Positions 41,372-49,782 of a DNA stretch of 64,000 bases are shown here, piece by piece. A program made the translations under genes and the position numbers. The notes under the pieces were generated by a model. It was given only the letters and a program-made list of their open reading frames with translations. It did not search any database and had not been told where the DNA came from. The first letter of the stretch is position 1, and every line of letters starts with the position of its first letter. Source of the stretch: CAVTRI01 sp963737075 (lineage in GTDB: Bacteria > Actinomycetota > Acidimicrobiia > Acidimicrobiales > Palsa-688); the NCBI GenBank assembly GCA_963737075.1, contig CAVTRI010000002.1, positions 1,798,001-1,862,000 of the forward strand, written 5' to 3'.

Positions 41372-42814
41372 TCACCCTGGCTGCCAGGTCTGGGCCGGCT
41401 TCGGGAGCGTAGGTGGATGGAGGAACGGAGGATTGTCCAGGTCGAGCATGTCCAGCGGGTCGACGGCGGCCGCGTCGCGTGCGGTGAGCGGCGGCAGGTT
41501 CCACTTGCGCTCGAGCAATTTCAGGACCGACGTGTGGTCGTAGGTGGTGTGCGACACAAAGCCCGCCTTTGCGTAGGGCGAGACGACCACCGCCGGCACC
41601 CGGAAGCCGTACCGGTCGTAGGCGCCGGCACCCGAGTCGGCGTCGCGCAGCTTGTTCCATTTCCCCAAGTGCTGCAACAGCCAGCGAACGGCGCCGCCCT
41701 GGTCGAGGAGAGATCGCGGCCGCACCTCGTCGGGCGGCACCGCCGCTGGGGGCGGCACGTGGTCGTAGTAGCCGCCGTGCTCGTCGTACAGCCAGATGAG
41801 CAGCGTGTGCGGCCAGCCGGCGCCGTGCATGACGGCGTCGACCACCGCCGCCGCGAACCCCTCGCCGAGCCGGATGTCCCGGGGGTTTTCCTCTGAGCAG
41901 TTCTGGAAATCGGGGTCGACGATGCTCAGCGCGGGCAGCGTTCCCTGCTTGGCATCCCGGAAGAAGCGCTCCATCTTCCGCAGGTGGCGCAGGCATCGCA
42001 AGAGGCCGAGCGGGTACAGGTCGGCGGTGAACTGCAGGTTCCCCAGGCCGGTGTTGAGCAGCTGGGGGAAGACGTTGCCTGCCCCCAGGCGGAGCGCCCG
42101 AGATGTGCGCAGGCCGACGTTGCCAAAGAGCCGCTTGCCGAGCACGCCCCAGCCGGACACGTGGTGGTAGTTGGCCCACGGGATGCCGTGACGGTCCAAC
42201 AGGTCGAAGATGGTTCCCGTGTGCGGGTAATCGATCATCCCGGTGAACACGTCGTCGATCAGCCCGTTGGCCGTGCCCGCGATGAGAAACCGGCGGTTGG
42301 GGAACGTCGGGCCGAGCAAGGAGCAGTGCCATCGGTCGGCGAGCGCGAACGTCCGCGCCAACCCGGCATAGAACGGCAGGTCGGCGTCGGTCCAGTACCC
42401 CATCGGAACGTGTGGGTCCTTGCCGGGCAGGGTCTGTTCGACGCTGCGCACGAACCCGTCGTTGGCGCCGTCGTTGAACTGGATGTGACTGGCGTGCCAG
42501 GTCTGCGTTGGCACCCCGGAATGCTGGACGGTCGAATCCAGGTGGAAGGGCCGGACCTCGTTGCCGTTGCTGTCCTTGTTGGCCGGGCCCCAGCCGCCGT
42601 CGGCCTCCGCGCTGAGGCCCTCGCCGTGGCCGAGGGTGCCGAAATAGTTGTCGAAGGAGTGGTTCTCCATCATCAGCACGACGACGTGGCGGATCTGCGG
42701 GAGACAGTCAGTCCCCGCCGCCACAGAGGCGTTCGGAAGCTGCTGCTTGTCCGCTTGCTTGTCCCGGCGGCGGAGGTGCCAGCCCGCTACCGCCCGGTCC
42801 ACTGGTCCTGGCAT
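41372..42814 (-). CDS. phospholipase C / acid phosphatase AcpA-type phosphoesterase
   Basis: 480 residues of the alkaline-phosphatase-like phosphoesterase family (PF04185). RHVVVLMMENHSFDNYFG near the N-terminus carries the metal Glu-Asn and the nucleophile region; TFPNRRFLIAGTANG lies mid-protein. LLIWLYDEHGGYYDHVPPP and DHTSVLKLLERKWNLPPLT hold late metal Asp/His residues. No signal peptide or Tat motif is clear from ATG 42814; the longer frame to 42874 does not supply one. It hydrolyses phosphodiesters or phosphomonoesters of phospholipids in relatives. Confidence 0.85.
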   Translation of the reverse strand: MPGPVDRAVAGWHLRRRDKQADKQQLPNASVAAGTDCLPQIRHVVVLMMENHSFDNYFGTLGHGEGLSAEADGGWGPANKDSNGNEVRPFHLDSTVQHSGVPTQTWHASHIQFNDGANDGFVRSVEQTLPGKDPHVPMGYWTDADLPFYAGLARTFALADRWHCSLLGPTFPNRRFLIAGTANGLIDDVFTGMIDYPHTGTIFDLLDRHGIPWANYHHVSGWGVLGKRLFGNVGLRTSRALRLGAGNVFPQLLNTGLGNLQFTADLYPLGLLRCLRHLRKMERFFRDAKQGTLPALSIVDPDFQNCSEENPRDIRLGEGFAAAVVDAVMHGAGWPHTLLIWLYDEHGGYYDHVPPPAAVPPDEVRPRSLLDQGGAVRWLLQHLGKWNKLRDADSGAGAYDRYGFRVPAVVVSPYAKAGFVSHTTYDHTSVLKLLERKWNLPPLTARDAAAVDPLDMLDLDNPPFLHPPTLPKPAQTWQPG

Positions 42815-42880
42815 CGGGTCATTCTCACACGGGCCTGTTGCAGCCGACGTGATAGTTGGCCGATCGGCCGCCAAGACGCG

Positions 42881-44107
42881 TCAGGTTTTCAGTTGGGGAA
42901 AGAGCACCCCGTTGTGCTCTCCGATCCGCGGTGCCCTTCGGGCCAGCTCCCACGGCGTCCGGGTGAAGCGGTAGGGCGCGCCCGGGTAGGTCACCGGACG
43001 GCCCAGGGCCTCGTGGGGCACGCTCACAGGAAAGCCGCGAGCCACGAAGTGCGGGTCCTCCATCATTTCTTCGGGGGCGTACACGATGCCGACCGGGAGC
43101 CCCCGCTCCTGGAACCCGATGAAGGCGTCGTAGGCAGGAAGCCGTGAGGCGATGAAAAAGACGGCGTCCCGGGCGGCGCCGAACACCTCTCCGATCATCG
43201 GGTCCTCGGCGACCTTGGCGAGCGAGAGGTCCTCCAAGGTGGTGCCAACCTGCAACAGCGACGCGAGCGGGAACTCGTCGACCAGGCCGAGCTCTTCCAG
43301 CCAGTCATACAGCGTGGCGAATTCGTCGGGACGTCGCGGCAGCACTCCAGTGTTCAGCCATCGGCCGTCGGCGCACTGCACCTGGGTCGGTTGGGTGAAG
43401 ACATGGGCGGCGTGCCGGCCGGTTTGCCGTTGTACCGTGAGACCGGCGGCCAGCCAGCCATAAGAGGCGAACTCGGTCGTCACGTTGGCCCCGGCGTGCA
43501 TGTTGACGTCGATGTGCTGGCCGGGTCCGCCCCCCTCGCGGCCGATGATCGCCACCAGCAGCGTCATCACAGCAAAATGCCCCCCGATGTGCAGCGCCTG
43601 GTTACCACCGCCCCGCACCGGCGGCAGCGTGTGGTCGTCGTAGCCGCACGACCACACGGGCCCGCCGGTCGCCAGGAGCGTGAGATCGGTGGCGTCCTCG
43701 TCGCCGCGCGGCCCCGCCTGGCCGAACGGCGTGATCGATACCATCAGGAGATTGGGACAGGCGTCGCGCAGCTGCTGGTAGCCGAGCCCGAGGTCGTGCA
43801 GGCGCCCGGGAGGTTCGCCTTCGAGGAGCACGCCGTCCGTTCCCAGCAGGGACCGCAGCCCGTCGCGTCCCTCGGGGCTGTCGAAATCGAGGGTGACGCC
43901 GAGCTTGCTGGTGTTGTAGTGCCAAAACCACAGGCTGCCCTCAGGGTCTGGCACGTCGCCGACGAAAGGGCCGTAGCCGCGGGTGTGATGCCCCCCCGGC
44001 GGCTCGACGAGGGTGACCTGCGCTCCGAGTTCCGCCATGACCTTGCCGGCGTACGCACCCCACTCGCTCGCCAGTTCGACGATTCGCACGCCGTCGAGCG
44101 GCCCCAT
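42881..44107 (-). CDS. CaiB/BaiF family III CoA-transferase, likely non-catalytic partner
   Basis: 408 residues with the family III fold: VRIVELASEWGAYAGKVMAE, ELGAQVTLVEPPGG and GGPGQHIDVNMH (~193-204) in place of TGxGQ. The residue 21 positions before that site is Leu172 followed by His, not the Asp of formyl-CoA transferase. So it may be a structural or CoA-binding subunit of a heterodimer with the Asp-containing protein encoded immediately upstream; the stop and start share one base (TGATG). Last gene of the five-gene minus-strand operon. Confidence 0.85.
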   Translation of the reverse strand: MGPLDGVRIVELASEWGAYAGKVMAELGAQVTLVEPPGGHHTRGYGPFVGDVPDPEGSLWFWHYNTSKLGVTLDFDSPEGRDGLRSLLGTDGVLLEGEPPGRLHDLGLGYQQLRDACPNLLMVSITPFGQAGPRGDEDATDLTLLATGGPVWSCGYDDHTLPPVRGGGNQALHIGGHFAVMTLLVAIIGREGGGPGQHIDVNMHAGANVTTEFASYGWLAAGLTVQRQTGRHAAHVFTQPTQVQCADGRWLNTGVLPRRPDEFATLYDWLEELGLVDEFPLASLLQVGTTLEDLSLAKVAEDPMIGEVFGAARDAVFFIASRLPAYDAFIGFQERGLPVGIVYAPEEMMEDPHFVARGFPVSVPHEALGRPVTYPGAPYRFTRTPWELARRAPRIGEHNGVLFPQLKT

Positions 44108-45342
44108 CAGATCACCCCGTCCTCGCGCAGCTTCGAAATCTCATCGGGCTCCAGGCCCAGGAGATCCCCGTACACCAGGTCGTTGTGCTGCCCGAGCAGC
44201 GGCGCAGGGGACCGTATCTCCCAGTCGGTCTCTGACAGGTGCACCGGGATGCCATCGACCCGCACCGGCCCCATGGCCGGATGGTCGACCTCCGGCCACA
44301 GTCCCCACGCCGCCACGTTGGGATCTCCGTCGATCCGCTCAGCTGGGCGGGTCACTGCGGCCGCGGGGACGCCTGCCGCCTGGAGTTGGGCCGCGGCCGC
44401 GAAGGCGTTCCGTTCGTTCGCCCATTCGGTGATCGCGACGTCTAGCTCGTCCTCGCGCGCCGCCCGCCCGGCCACCGAGGCGAGGTCGGCGTCGGCCGCG
44501 CATTTCAACTCCATGATTGACGCCAGCGCCGCCCACTCCCGATCATCCCGGCAGGCGATCGCCAGCCAGCAGTCCTCGCCCGCAGCCGGGTAGATGTTGT
44601 GCGGCACCATCAGTGGCGACTGGCTGCGGTTGCTGTGAGGCATCCCCGGACGTCGGCTGGGCCGGCCGTTGACGGACCAGTCGAGAATGGCGGGTCCGTG
44701 CAGCGTCGCACCCGCCTCGGTACAGGCGAGGTCCACCCACTGGCCTTCGCCCGTCCTTTGCCGGTGGCGGATGGCGGCCAGGATGGCGATCGCCATGATG
44801 TACGCGCCGGTGTGGTCCATGTACGAGTAGCCCCAACCCGCGGGCGGCTGGTCGGGGAGGCCGGACGTGAAGGTCAGCCCGGACACCGCCTGGACGATCG
44901 GCCCCCACGTCTTGTACTTCCAGTAGGGGCCCGTGTAGCCGAAGCCGGAATTGGACACGTAGATGATGTCGGGGCGGAGGGCGGCGAGGGTGTCGTAGCC
45001 GAAGCCGAGCCGTTCGAGCACGCCGGCGGCGAAGTTCTCGGTCAGGACGTCGGACACGCGGACGAGATCGCGCAGGAGCTCGCGGCCGCGTTCGGTGCGC
45101 AAGTTCAGCGTGATCCCGAGCTTGCCGACGTTGTGGTTCTGGAACCCGGAGCCGAACTCGATGCCGCGCCGCTCGTCCTTGAAGGGGGGCGCCCCCCGGA
45201 GGATGTCCCAGCGGCCCTGCTTGACCGGATCCTCAACCCGGATCACCTGGGCGCCGAACGCGGCGAGCACCCGTGTTGCCCCCGCCCCCGCCAGCTGCCC
45301 GGAGAAGTCGCAGATCCGGTAGCTGGACAGGGGTCCGCTCAT
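44107..45342 (-). CDS. CaiB/BaiF family III CoA-transferase with catalytic Asp
   Basis: 411 residues. The N-terminus ICDFSGQLAGAGATRVLAAF and FGAQVIRVEDP form the CoA-binding Rossmann part. Asp176 in YSYMDHTGAY lies 21 residues before Thr of TGEGQ, the formyl-CoA transferase spacing. ATG 45342 is the natural start. It follows the DUF35 gene by 61 bases and overlaps the next CoA-transferase by one base. The pair probably forms a heterodimer with one active centre, the split version of the fused proteins elsewhere in the window. Confidence 0.88.
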   Translation of the reverse strand: MSGPLSSYRICDFSGQLAGAGATRVLAAFGAQVIRVEDPVKQGRWDILRGAPPFKDERRGIEFGSGFQNHNVGKLGITLNLRTERGRELLRDLVRVSDVLTENFAAGVLERLGFGYDTLAALRPDIIYVSNSGFGYTGPYWKYKTWGPIVQAVSGLTFTSGLPDQPPAGWGYSYMDHTGAYIMAIAILAAIRHRQRTGEGQWVDLACTEAGATLHGPAILDWSVNGRPSRRPGMPHSNRSQSPLMVPHNIYPAAGEDCWLAIACRDDREWAALASIMELKCAADADLASVAGRAAREDELDVAITEWANERNAFAAAAQLQAAGVPAAAVTRPAERIDGDPNVAAWGLWPEVDHPAMGPVRVDGIPVHLSETDWEIRSPAPLLGQHNDLVYGDLLGLEPDEISKLREDGVI

Positions 45343-45403
45343 TGCTGCACCATCCCGCGGATGCTGCAGCAATCTGGGCTCATCGGTTCGCTCCCAAGGT
45401 CGC

Positions 45404-45814
45404 TCACGACGGCCGCCACTGGGGAAGCTTGACGCCGTCGCGGTCCTCCCAGTAGGCCTCGACGGCCATGCCGATGTGCACCCTGGCGGGATCGGTATCC
45501 GGCATGTTGCCGAGCACCCGTACCTCCGGCAGCTCGTCCAGGCTGACCAGCACCACTGCATAGGGCACGCTTTCAGACAGCGCAGCACTCGGCGGGTAGT
45601 GCACGACGGTGAAGCTGTGCACCGTCCCGTGCGGCTCCGCGACCCGGTGGTCGAAGTCGGTGGCTCCGCAGCGATGGCACACCTCCTCCGGCGGGTGCTG
45701 CAGCGCCCCGCACGCCGTGCAGCGCTGCACCGCCAGCGTCCCCGTCGTAAACCACGCGCGGTTGGTGGGCGTCAGCTCCGGTGTCGCCCAGTCGGCGGGC
45801 GGCGCCCCGCTCAC
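45404..45814 (-). CDS. DUF35 OB-fold/zinc-ribbon protein
   Basis: 136 residues. The zinc ribbon CTACGALQHPPEEVCHRC (~33-50) and the OB-fold strands HGTVHSFTVVHY and PYAVVLVSLDE are standard DUF35. The GTG start overlaps the thiolase-like stop by 4 bases (GTGA), strong evidence for a stoichiometric pair. In contrast to the first cluster, here DUF35 follows the thiolase-like gene. Together they are expected to act on an acyl-CoA, by analogy with Ltp2/ChsH2. Confidence 0.86.
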   Translation of the reverse strand: MSGAPPADWATPELTPTNRAWFTTGTLAVQRCTACGALQHPPEEVCHRCGATDFDHRVAEPHGTVHSFTVVHYPPSAALSESVPYAVVLVSLDELPEVRVLGNMPDTDPARVHIGMAVEAYWEDRDGVKLPQWRPS

Positions 45815-46968
45815 GAGAGCTTCCCGAACAGCACGGCGCTGCCAGGTGCAAACCCGGGGCCGGCCACGGACAGGCACAGGTCGGCGCCGTCGACCTGGCA
45901 GGTGGACTCGCCCCGCACCTGGCGGACGGCTTCCACCACGTTGCCGAACCCGTGGATGTACCCCTCGCCGAGGTTGCCTCCGGCGGTGTTGATCGGCAGC
46001 CGGCCGTCGGGCCACTGGATGCCGCCGTCGGCGACGAACGCGTTCAGCTCCTTCGGCGCGCAGAAGCCCATCTCGGCGATGGCGATCAGCACGGGGCCGG
46101 TGAAGTTTTCGTAGAACTGCGCCACCTTCACGTCTTCGGGACCCACCCCGGCTCGGGCCCACAGTGTCTTCGCCACGTGCCGGTAGTGGGCGGTCGGGAA
46201 GTCGGGCTCGTTGAAGCCCCCCACCCCGTCGCGCGGCTCGAGTCCGTGTGCCCCGGCCACGATCGCCACCGGGGGCTTCTTCAGGTCACGAGCCCGGGCC
46301 GCGGTAGTTATCACCATCGCGGCGGCGCCATCGTTTTCCGGGCAGCAGTCGAAAAGGTGGAACGGCTCGGCGATCCAGCGGGACGCGTGGTAGTCCTCCC
46401 GGGTCAAGGGCGTTCCGTAGCGGACGGCACGAGGGTTGCGTTGGGCGTGGGCGTAGCCGGCGAGCACCACTTCGGCCAGGCTGTCCTGGGTGACGCCGTG
46501 CTCGTGCATGTACCGCATCGTCTGCATGGCGCAGATCTGGGCCGGGGTCACCATCCCGTAGGGCGCGCTAAACGCCCCGTTGCCGCGTGAGGTGCGGGGC
46601 CGACCGGCCTGCCCGTAGCGGCCGAACTGGCCCTGCGCCAGCGCGCGGAACGCCACCACGCATTCGGCGTAGCCGGCGCTGACGGCCGCGTCGGCGATGG
46701 TCACCGCGGCCGCGGCGCCGTTGCCCCCGCCCCCGAAGGTCTGGGCGGTGAAGTTCAGGGGCCCGGTGCCGAGGGCGGCACTCAGGCGGACGGGTTCGTT
46801 GCGGTCCATGTAGGAGACGAAGCCGTCCACGTCCTGGATGCTGAGCCCGGCGTCCTCGACGGCGTTGCGGATGGCAACGCAGGCCAACTGAAATTCGGAC
46901 AGGGTTGACCCGCCCCGCTTGAAATAGGCGGATTCGCCGACGCCGGCGACCGCCGCGGCCCGCTGCAC
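45811..46968 (-). CDS. thiolase-like protein lacking the nucleophilic Cys
   Basis: 385 residues of the SCP-x/Ltp thiolase fold. AAVAGVGESAYFKRGG opens it, QDVDGFVSYMDRNEP follows, and the nucleophile loop reads TFGGGGNGAAAAV (~76-88) with Gly where Cys should be. The late region has NTAGGNLGEGYIHG. The large middle insertion (QFGRYGQAGRPRTSRGNGAF) is typical of actinobacterial Ltp proteins. GTG 46968 shares one base with the amidohydrolase stop (TAGTG). A retro-aldolase with its DUF35 partner is the best guess; thiolysis is unlikely without Cys. Confidence 0.83.
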   Translation of the reverse strand: MQRAAAVAGVGESAYFKRGGSTLSEFQLACVAIRNAVEDAGLSIQDVDGFVSYMDRNEPVRLSAALGTGPLNFTAQTFGGGGNGAAAAVTIADAAVSAGYAECVVAFRALAQGQFGRYGQAGRPRTSRGNGAFSAPYGMVTPAQICAMQTMRYMHEHGVTQDSLAEVVLAGYAHAQRNPRAVRYGTPLTREDYHASRWIAEPFHLFDCCPENDGAAAMVITTAARARDLKKPPVAIVAGAHGLEPRDGVGGFNEPDFPTAHYRHVAKTLWARAGVGPEDVKVAQFYENFTGPVLIAIAEMGFCAPKELNAFVADGGIQWPDGRLPINTAGGNLGEGYIHGFGNVVEAVRQVRGESTCQVDGADLCLSVAGPGFAPGSAVLFGKLS

Positions 46969-48239
46969 TAGCGCGTGACGGGCAGGTTGAAGATACGGGC
47001 GGCGTTCAACCCGAGGATCTTCGCCCGGGAGTCGTCGGACAGCTCCGCCATCTGCCGCTCGATCGACGCCGCTGACGATGGCCAGGATCCCTCGTGGTGC
47101 GGGTAGTCGTTGGCCCACAGGTAGCAGTCGACGAGGCCCGTTTCCTCGGCGGTGGCCATCCCGTGGTGGTCCTCCTGGAAGGACGCGAAGCAGTGGCGTC
47201 GCAGGTATTCCGACGGCAGCTCGGGGATGACCGGCCGCACCCAGAAGTGATGCACCCGGTAGGCGTAGTCCATCGTCTCCGCCAGCCACGGGAAAAAGCC
47301 AATGCCTGACTCGATGATCCCGGCCCGCAGCCGGGGATGACGTTCGAAGACGCCCGAGGTGATCAGCTGGACGAGGGGCTCGATGGTGGTTTCCATCGAG
47401 TGGCACACGTAGTTGATGATCGCCCCGCCGTTGCCTCCGACCGCCCGCGGGTCGCGGCCGGTCGACACGTGGAAGGTGATCGGTAGCCCGGTTTCCTCGA
47501 TGAGCGCCCACAGTGGCTCGAAGGACGGATTGTTGTACTCGAGGTTGCCCCAGATCTTCGGGCCGTATACCGGAGAGTTACCGAGGCACAGACCCACGAA
47601 GTTGTGCTCGGCGGCCCACCGGACCTCGGCCAGGGCGAGATCGACGTCGCCGGTCGCGATGGACGCCAGCGGCAGGGAACGGCCGTCGTACCAGCCGTGA
47701 GCGCCGCCGTGGAAGTCATACGCCCACCGGTTCCAGGCCCGGCACATGGCATCCGCGAAGACCGGGTCGGGCGTGGCCCAGCAGACCAACCCTTTGTTGG
47801 GAAAGACCAGTTCGGCGTCGACGCCGTCGGCATTCTGGTCAGCCAGGCGAGACTCCATCGTTCTGCCTGTGCTGTTGCGCCGGTCGTCCTCGGGCTCCGT
47901 CCGTGCGGTCCACGGCAGGGTGTGCTCGGGGCGCTCGAAGCTCTGCTGGGCCTGGACGGTCTGCGACCGCTTGCCCGGCTTGACCAGGACTGGCCGGTTG
48001 CCCTCGGTGACCGACCACGACGAGCCGTCTTCGCGGGTCTCGATCCTGGGAATCCGGTCCCGAAACTCGGGGTCGATGCGCTCGGCCAGATACGGCCCCG
48101 GCTCGACCGCGTGGCAGTCGGCCGACACCATGAACAGCTTGTTCGGATCGTCGGGTCGGGCGCTCCGAGCCCAGCCTTCGCAGCCTGGAGAGAGGGTACG
48201 CCAGGCGTTTTTCGGTGATACCGCTTCAACCGTCGCCAT
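46968..48239 (-). CDS. amidohydrolase family 2 (ACMSD-like)
   Basis: 423 residues. Metal motif VSADCHAVEPGPYL near residue 38, barrel His in LPITFHVSTGRD (~255), GIIESGIGFFPWLAE (~305) and terminal WANDYPHHEGSWPSS (~380). Here the last motif is AND instead of the usual GSD. ATG 48239 is the family start. First gene of the operon amidohydrolase, thiolase-like, DUF35, CoA-transferase pair, with overlapping junctions throughout the first three genes. It may decarboxylate or hydrate a pathway intermediate. Confidence 0.86.
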   Translation of the reverse strand: MATVEAVSPKNAWRTLSPGCEGWARSARPDDPNKLFMVSADCHAVEPGPYLAERIDPEFRDRIPRIETREDGSSWSVTEGNRPVLVKPGKRSQTVQAQQSFERPEHTLPWTARTEPEDDRRNSTGRTMESRLADQNADGVDAELVFPNKGLVCWATPDPVFADAMCRAWNRWAYDFHGGAHGWYDGRSLPLASIATGDVDLALAEVRWAAEHNFVGLCLGNSPVYGPKIWGNLEYNNPSFEPLWALIEETGLPITFHVSTGRDPRAVGGNGGAIINYVCHSMETTIEPLVQLITSGVFERHPRLRAGIIESGIGFFPWLAETMDYAYRVHHFWVRPVIPELPSEYLRRHCFASFQEDHHGMATAEETGLVDCYLWANDYPHHEGSWPSSAASIERQMAELSDDSRAKILGLNAARIFNLPVTR

Positions 48240-48310
48240 GTGCCCAGTGTCGCACTCAGGGACGCCCCTCCACCACCTCGCTGTCGCCGGCTTGTTGCCC
48301 GGCGCCATTT

Positions 48311-49039
48311 TCAGTGTTGGCGGCGGTGGCCGACCACGGTGCGCAGCCCGACAGGCAGCTGCTCCTCGCCGAACGACACCCCCACGGTGGCGTCGACGCC
48401 GTGACCGGCCAGCAGCCGGGGGATCTCGGACGTGTCGATGAGGACGTTGTCGTGGCGCTCGTCGTCCCGCCGCCAGGAACCGTCGTCTTCGCGCGTGAAC
48501 ACCGCCATCTGTCGCACGAAGCGATCAGGCGTAGGCACCGAAAACTCGGTGATTATGGCCCAGTCGTCGGCCACCCATCCCGCTGGCGGGTCGCCCCGCC
48601 GGGCTTGGCCCCACTCGAGATCGCAGATGTCGAGCGCGAGGACGCCCCCCGGTCGCAGGGCGTCGGCGGCTGCCGCGATGGCACGTTTGATGGCCTCCGC
48701 ATCCGGCAGGTAGCTGAGCGGGTGGCCCACAGAGACCACGGCGTCCGCCAGGGGGATCGGGTCGTCGGGGAGCGTGAGCCGGGTGATCTCCTCGGCGTCG
48801 GGGACGGTGGCCCGGGCCAGCTCCAGCATCGCCGGCGAGGCGTCGGTGGCGACCACCCGGTGGCCGGCGTCGAGCAGGTGGCGGGTGAGGAGGCCGCTGC
48901 CGCATCCCAGCTCCACGACCAGCCCTTTCTGCTCTCGTACGGGTTCGAGCAGCCGCAGGATGCCCGGAGCGCACTGGTCCGCGTGGAAGCCGAACCCCCG
49001 GTGGTGCACAAACGCCAGGTCGTGGCGGTAGTAGGCCAT
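48311..49039 (-). CDS. class I SAM-dependent methyltransferase
   Basis: 242 residues. Motif I is VVELGCGSGLLTRHL (~41-55), the motif II acidic residue is in VVATDASPAMLELA, and motif III is ADALRPGGVLALDICDLEWG. The N-terminus MAYYRHDLAFVHHRGFG resembles small-molecule methyltransferases. A perfect 15-base palindrome touches its start codon. Divergent from maf; 71 bases upstream of the amidohydrolase start on the same strand. Substrate unknown. Confidence 0.84.
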   Translation of the reverse strand: MAYYRHDLAFVHHRGFGFHADQCAPGILRLLEPVREQKGLVVELGCGSGLLTRHLLDAGHRVVATDASPAMLELARATVPDAEEITRLTLPDDPIPLADAVVSVGHPLSYLPDAEAIKRAIAAAADALRPGGVLALDICDLEWGQARRGDPPAGWVADDWAIITEFSVPTPDRFVRQMAVFTREDDGSWRRDDERHDNVLIDTSEIPRLLAGHGVDATVGVSFGEEQLPVGLRTVVGHRRQH

Positions 49040-49054
49040 GCGCCATCCTGGCGC
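49040..49054. promoter_or_regulatory. palindrome at the methyltransferase start
   Basis: GCGCCA-TCC-TGGCGC, 6-base perfect arms, directly adjoining the methyltransferase ATG. A second small inverted pair, GCGG/CCGC, lies at 49060-49072 in the same 84-base divergent gap with maf. It could be an operator or an mRNA hairpin over the start. Confidence 0.4.
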
Positions 49055-49123
49055 TCTTTGCGGCTAAACCGCCACAAATCGTGACTGCACCCGCCGCGCT
49101 TCCGGGCGGGCATGCTGGGCCGC

Positions 49124-49723
49124 ATGGCTCACGTCCGATTGGTGCTGGCGTCTGAATCGGCCTCGCGCCGGCGAGTCCTCGCCGACGCCGGGATTCCGGC
49201 CGAGGTGGTCGTGAGCGGGGTTGACGAGACGATCGACGCTTCCACCACCGTGGACGCCGTCGCCGCCCTGGCCGAGCGCAAGGCAACAGCGGTGGCCGCG
49301 CAGCTTCCGGCCGAGCCCCGCACGCTCGTTCTCGGCTGCGACTCACTGCTCGATGTGGACGGCACCGCGTTCGGCAAGCCGGACGGCGCCGCCGAGGCCC
49401 AGGTGTTGTGGCGCCGGCTCTCCGGCCGAGCGGCGACGCTGTGCACCGGGCACTGCCTGATCGACACGCTCGACGGGGTCGGTCACGCCGAGGTCGCTCG
49501 CAGCCTGGTCCGCTTCGGCACGCCCTCCGCGGCGGAGCTCGAGGCCCTCGTCGCCACCGGTGAGCCGCTGGCGGCGGCCGGCGGGTTCACGATCGAGGGA
49601 CACGCCGGTCCGTTCGTCGAGAGCATCGACGGTCACCCGAGCGCCGTGCTCGGTCTCTCCCTACCTGTCCTGCGCCGGCTGCTCGCAGATGCGGATGTAC
49701 GGATCACGGACCTGTGGCACTGA
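49124..49723 (+). CDS. maf: Maf family nucleotide pyrophosphatase
   Basis: 199 residues, normal Maf length. LVLASESASRRRVLADAGI is the N-terminal Maf signature; LVLGCDSLLDVDG carries the catalytic Asp (~residue 72) and GFTIEGHAGPFVESIDGHPS the C-terminal signature. Maf proteins hydrolyse modified nucleoside triphosphates and affect septum formation. ATG 49124 is preferred; ATG 49112 is in frame. It is followed on the same strand by an LLM enzyme, an epoxide hydrolase-like protein and a small ORF. Confidence 0.9.
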   Translation: MAHVRLVLASESASRRRVLADAGIPAEVVVSGVDETIDASTTVDAVAALAERKATAVAAQLPAEPRTLVLGCDSLLDVDGTAFGKPDGAAEAQVLWRRLSGRAATLCTGHCLIDTLDGVGHAEVARSLVRFGTPSAAELEALVATGEPLAAAGGFTIEGHAGPFVESIDGHPSAVLGLSLPVLRRLLADADVRITDLWH

Positions 49724-49782
49724 GTGCCCCGTTGCACCGCGCCCGCCGCCGGGCCGCTCGGGCGCGGATAGCTTGACCGCCC

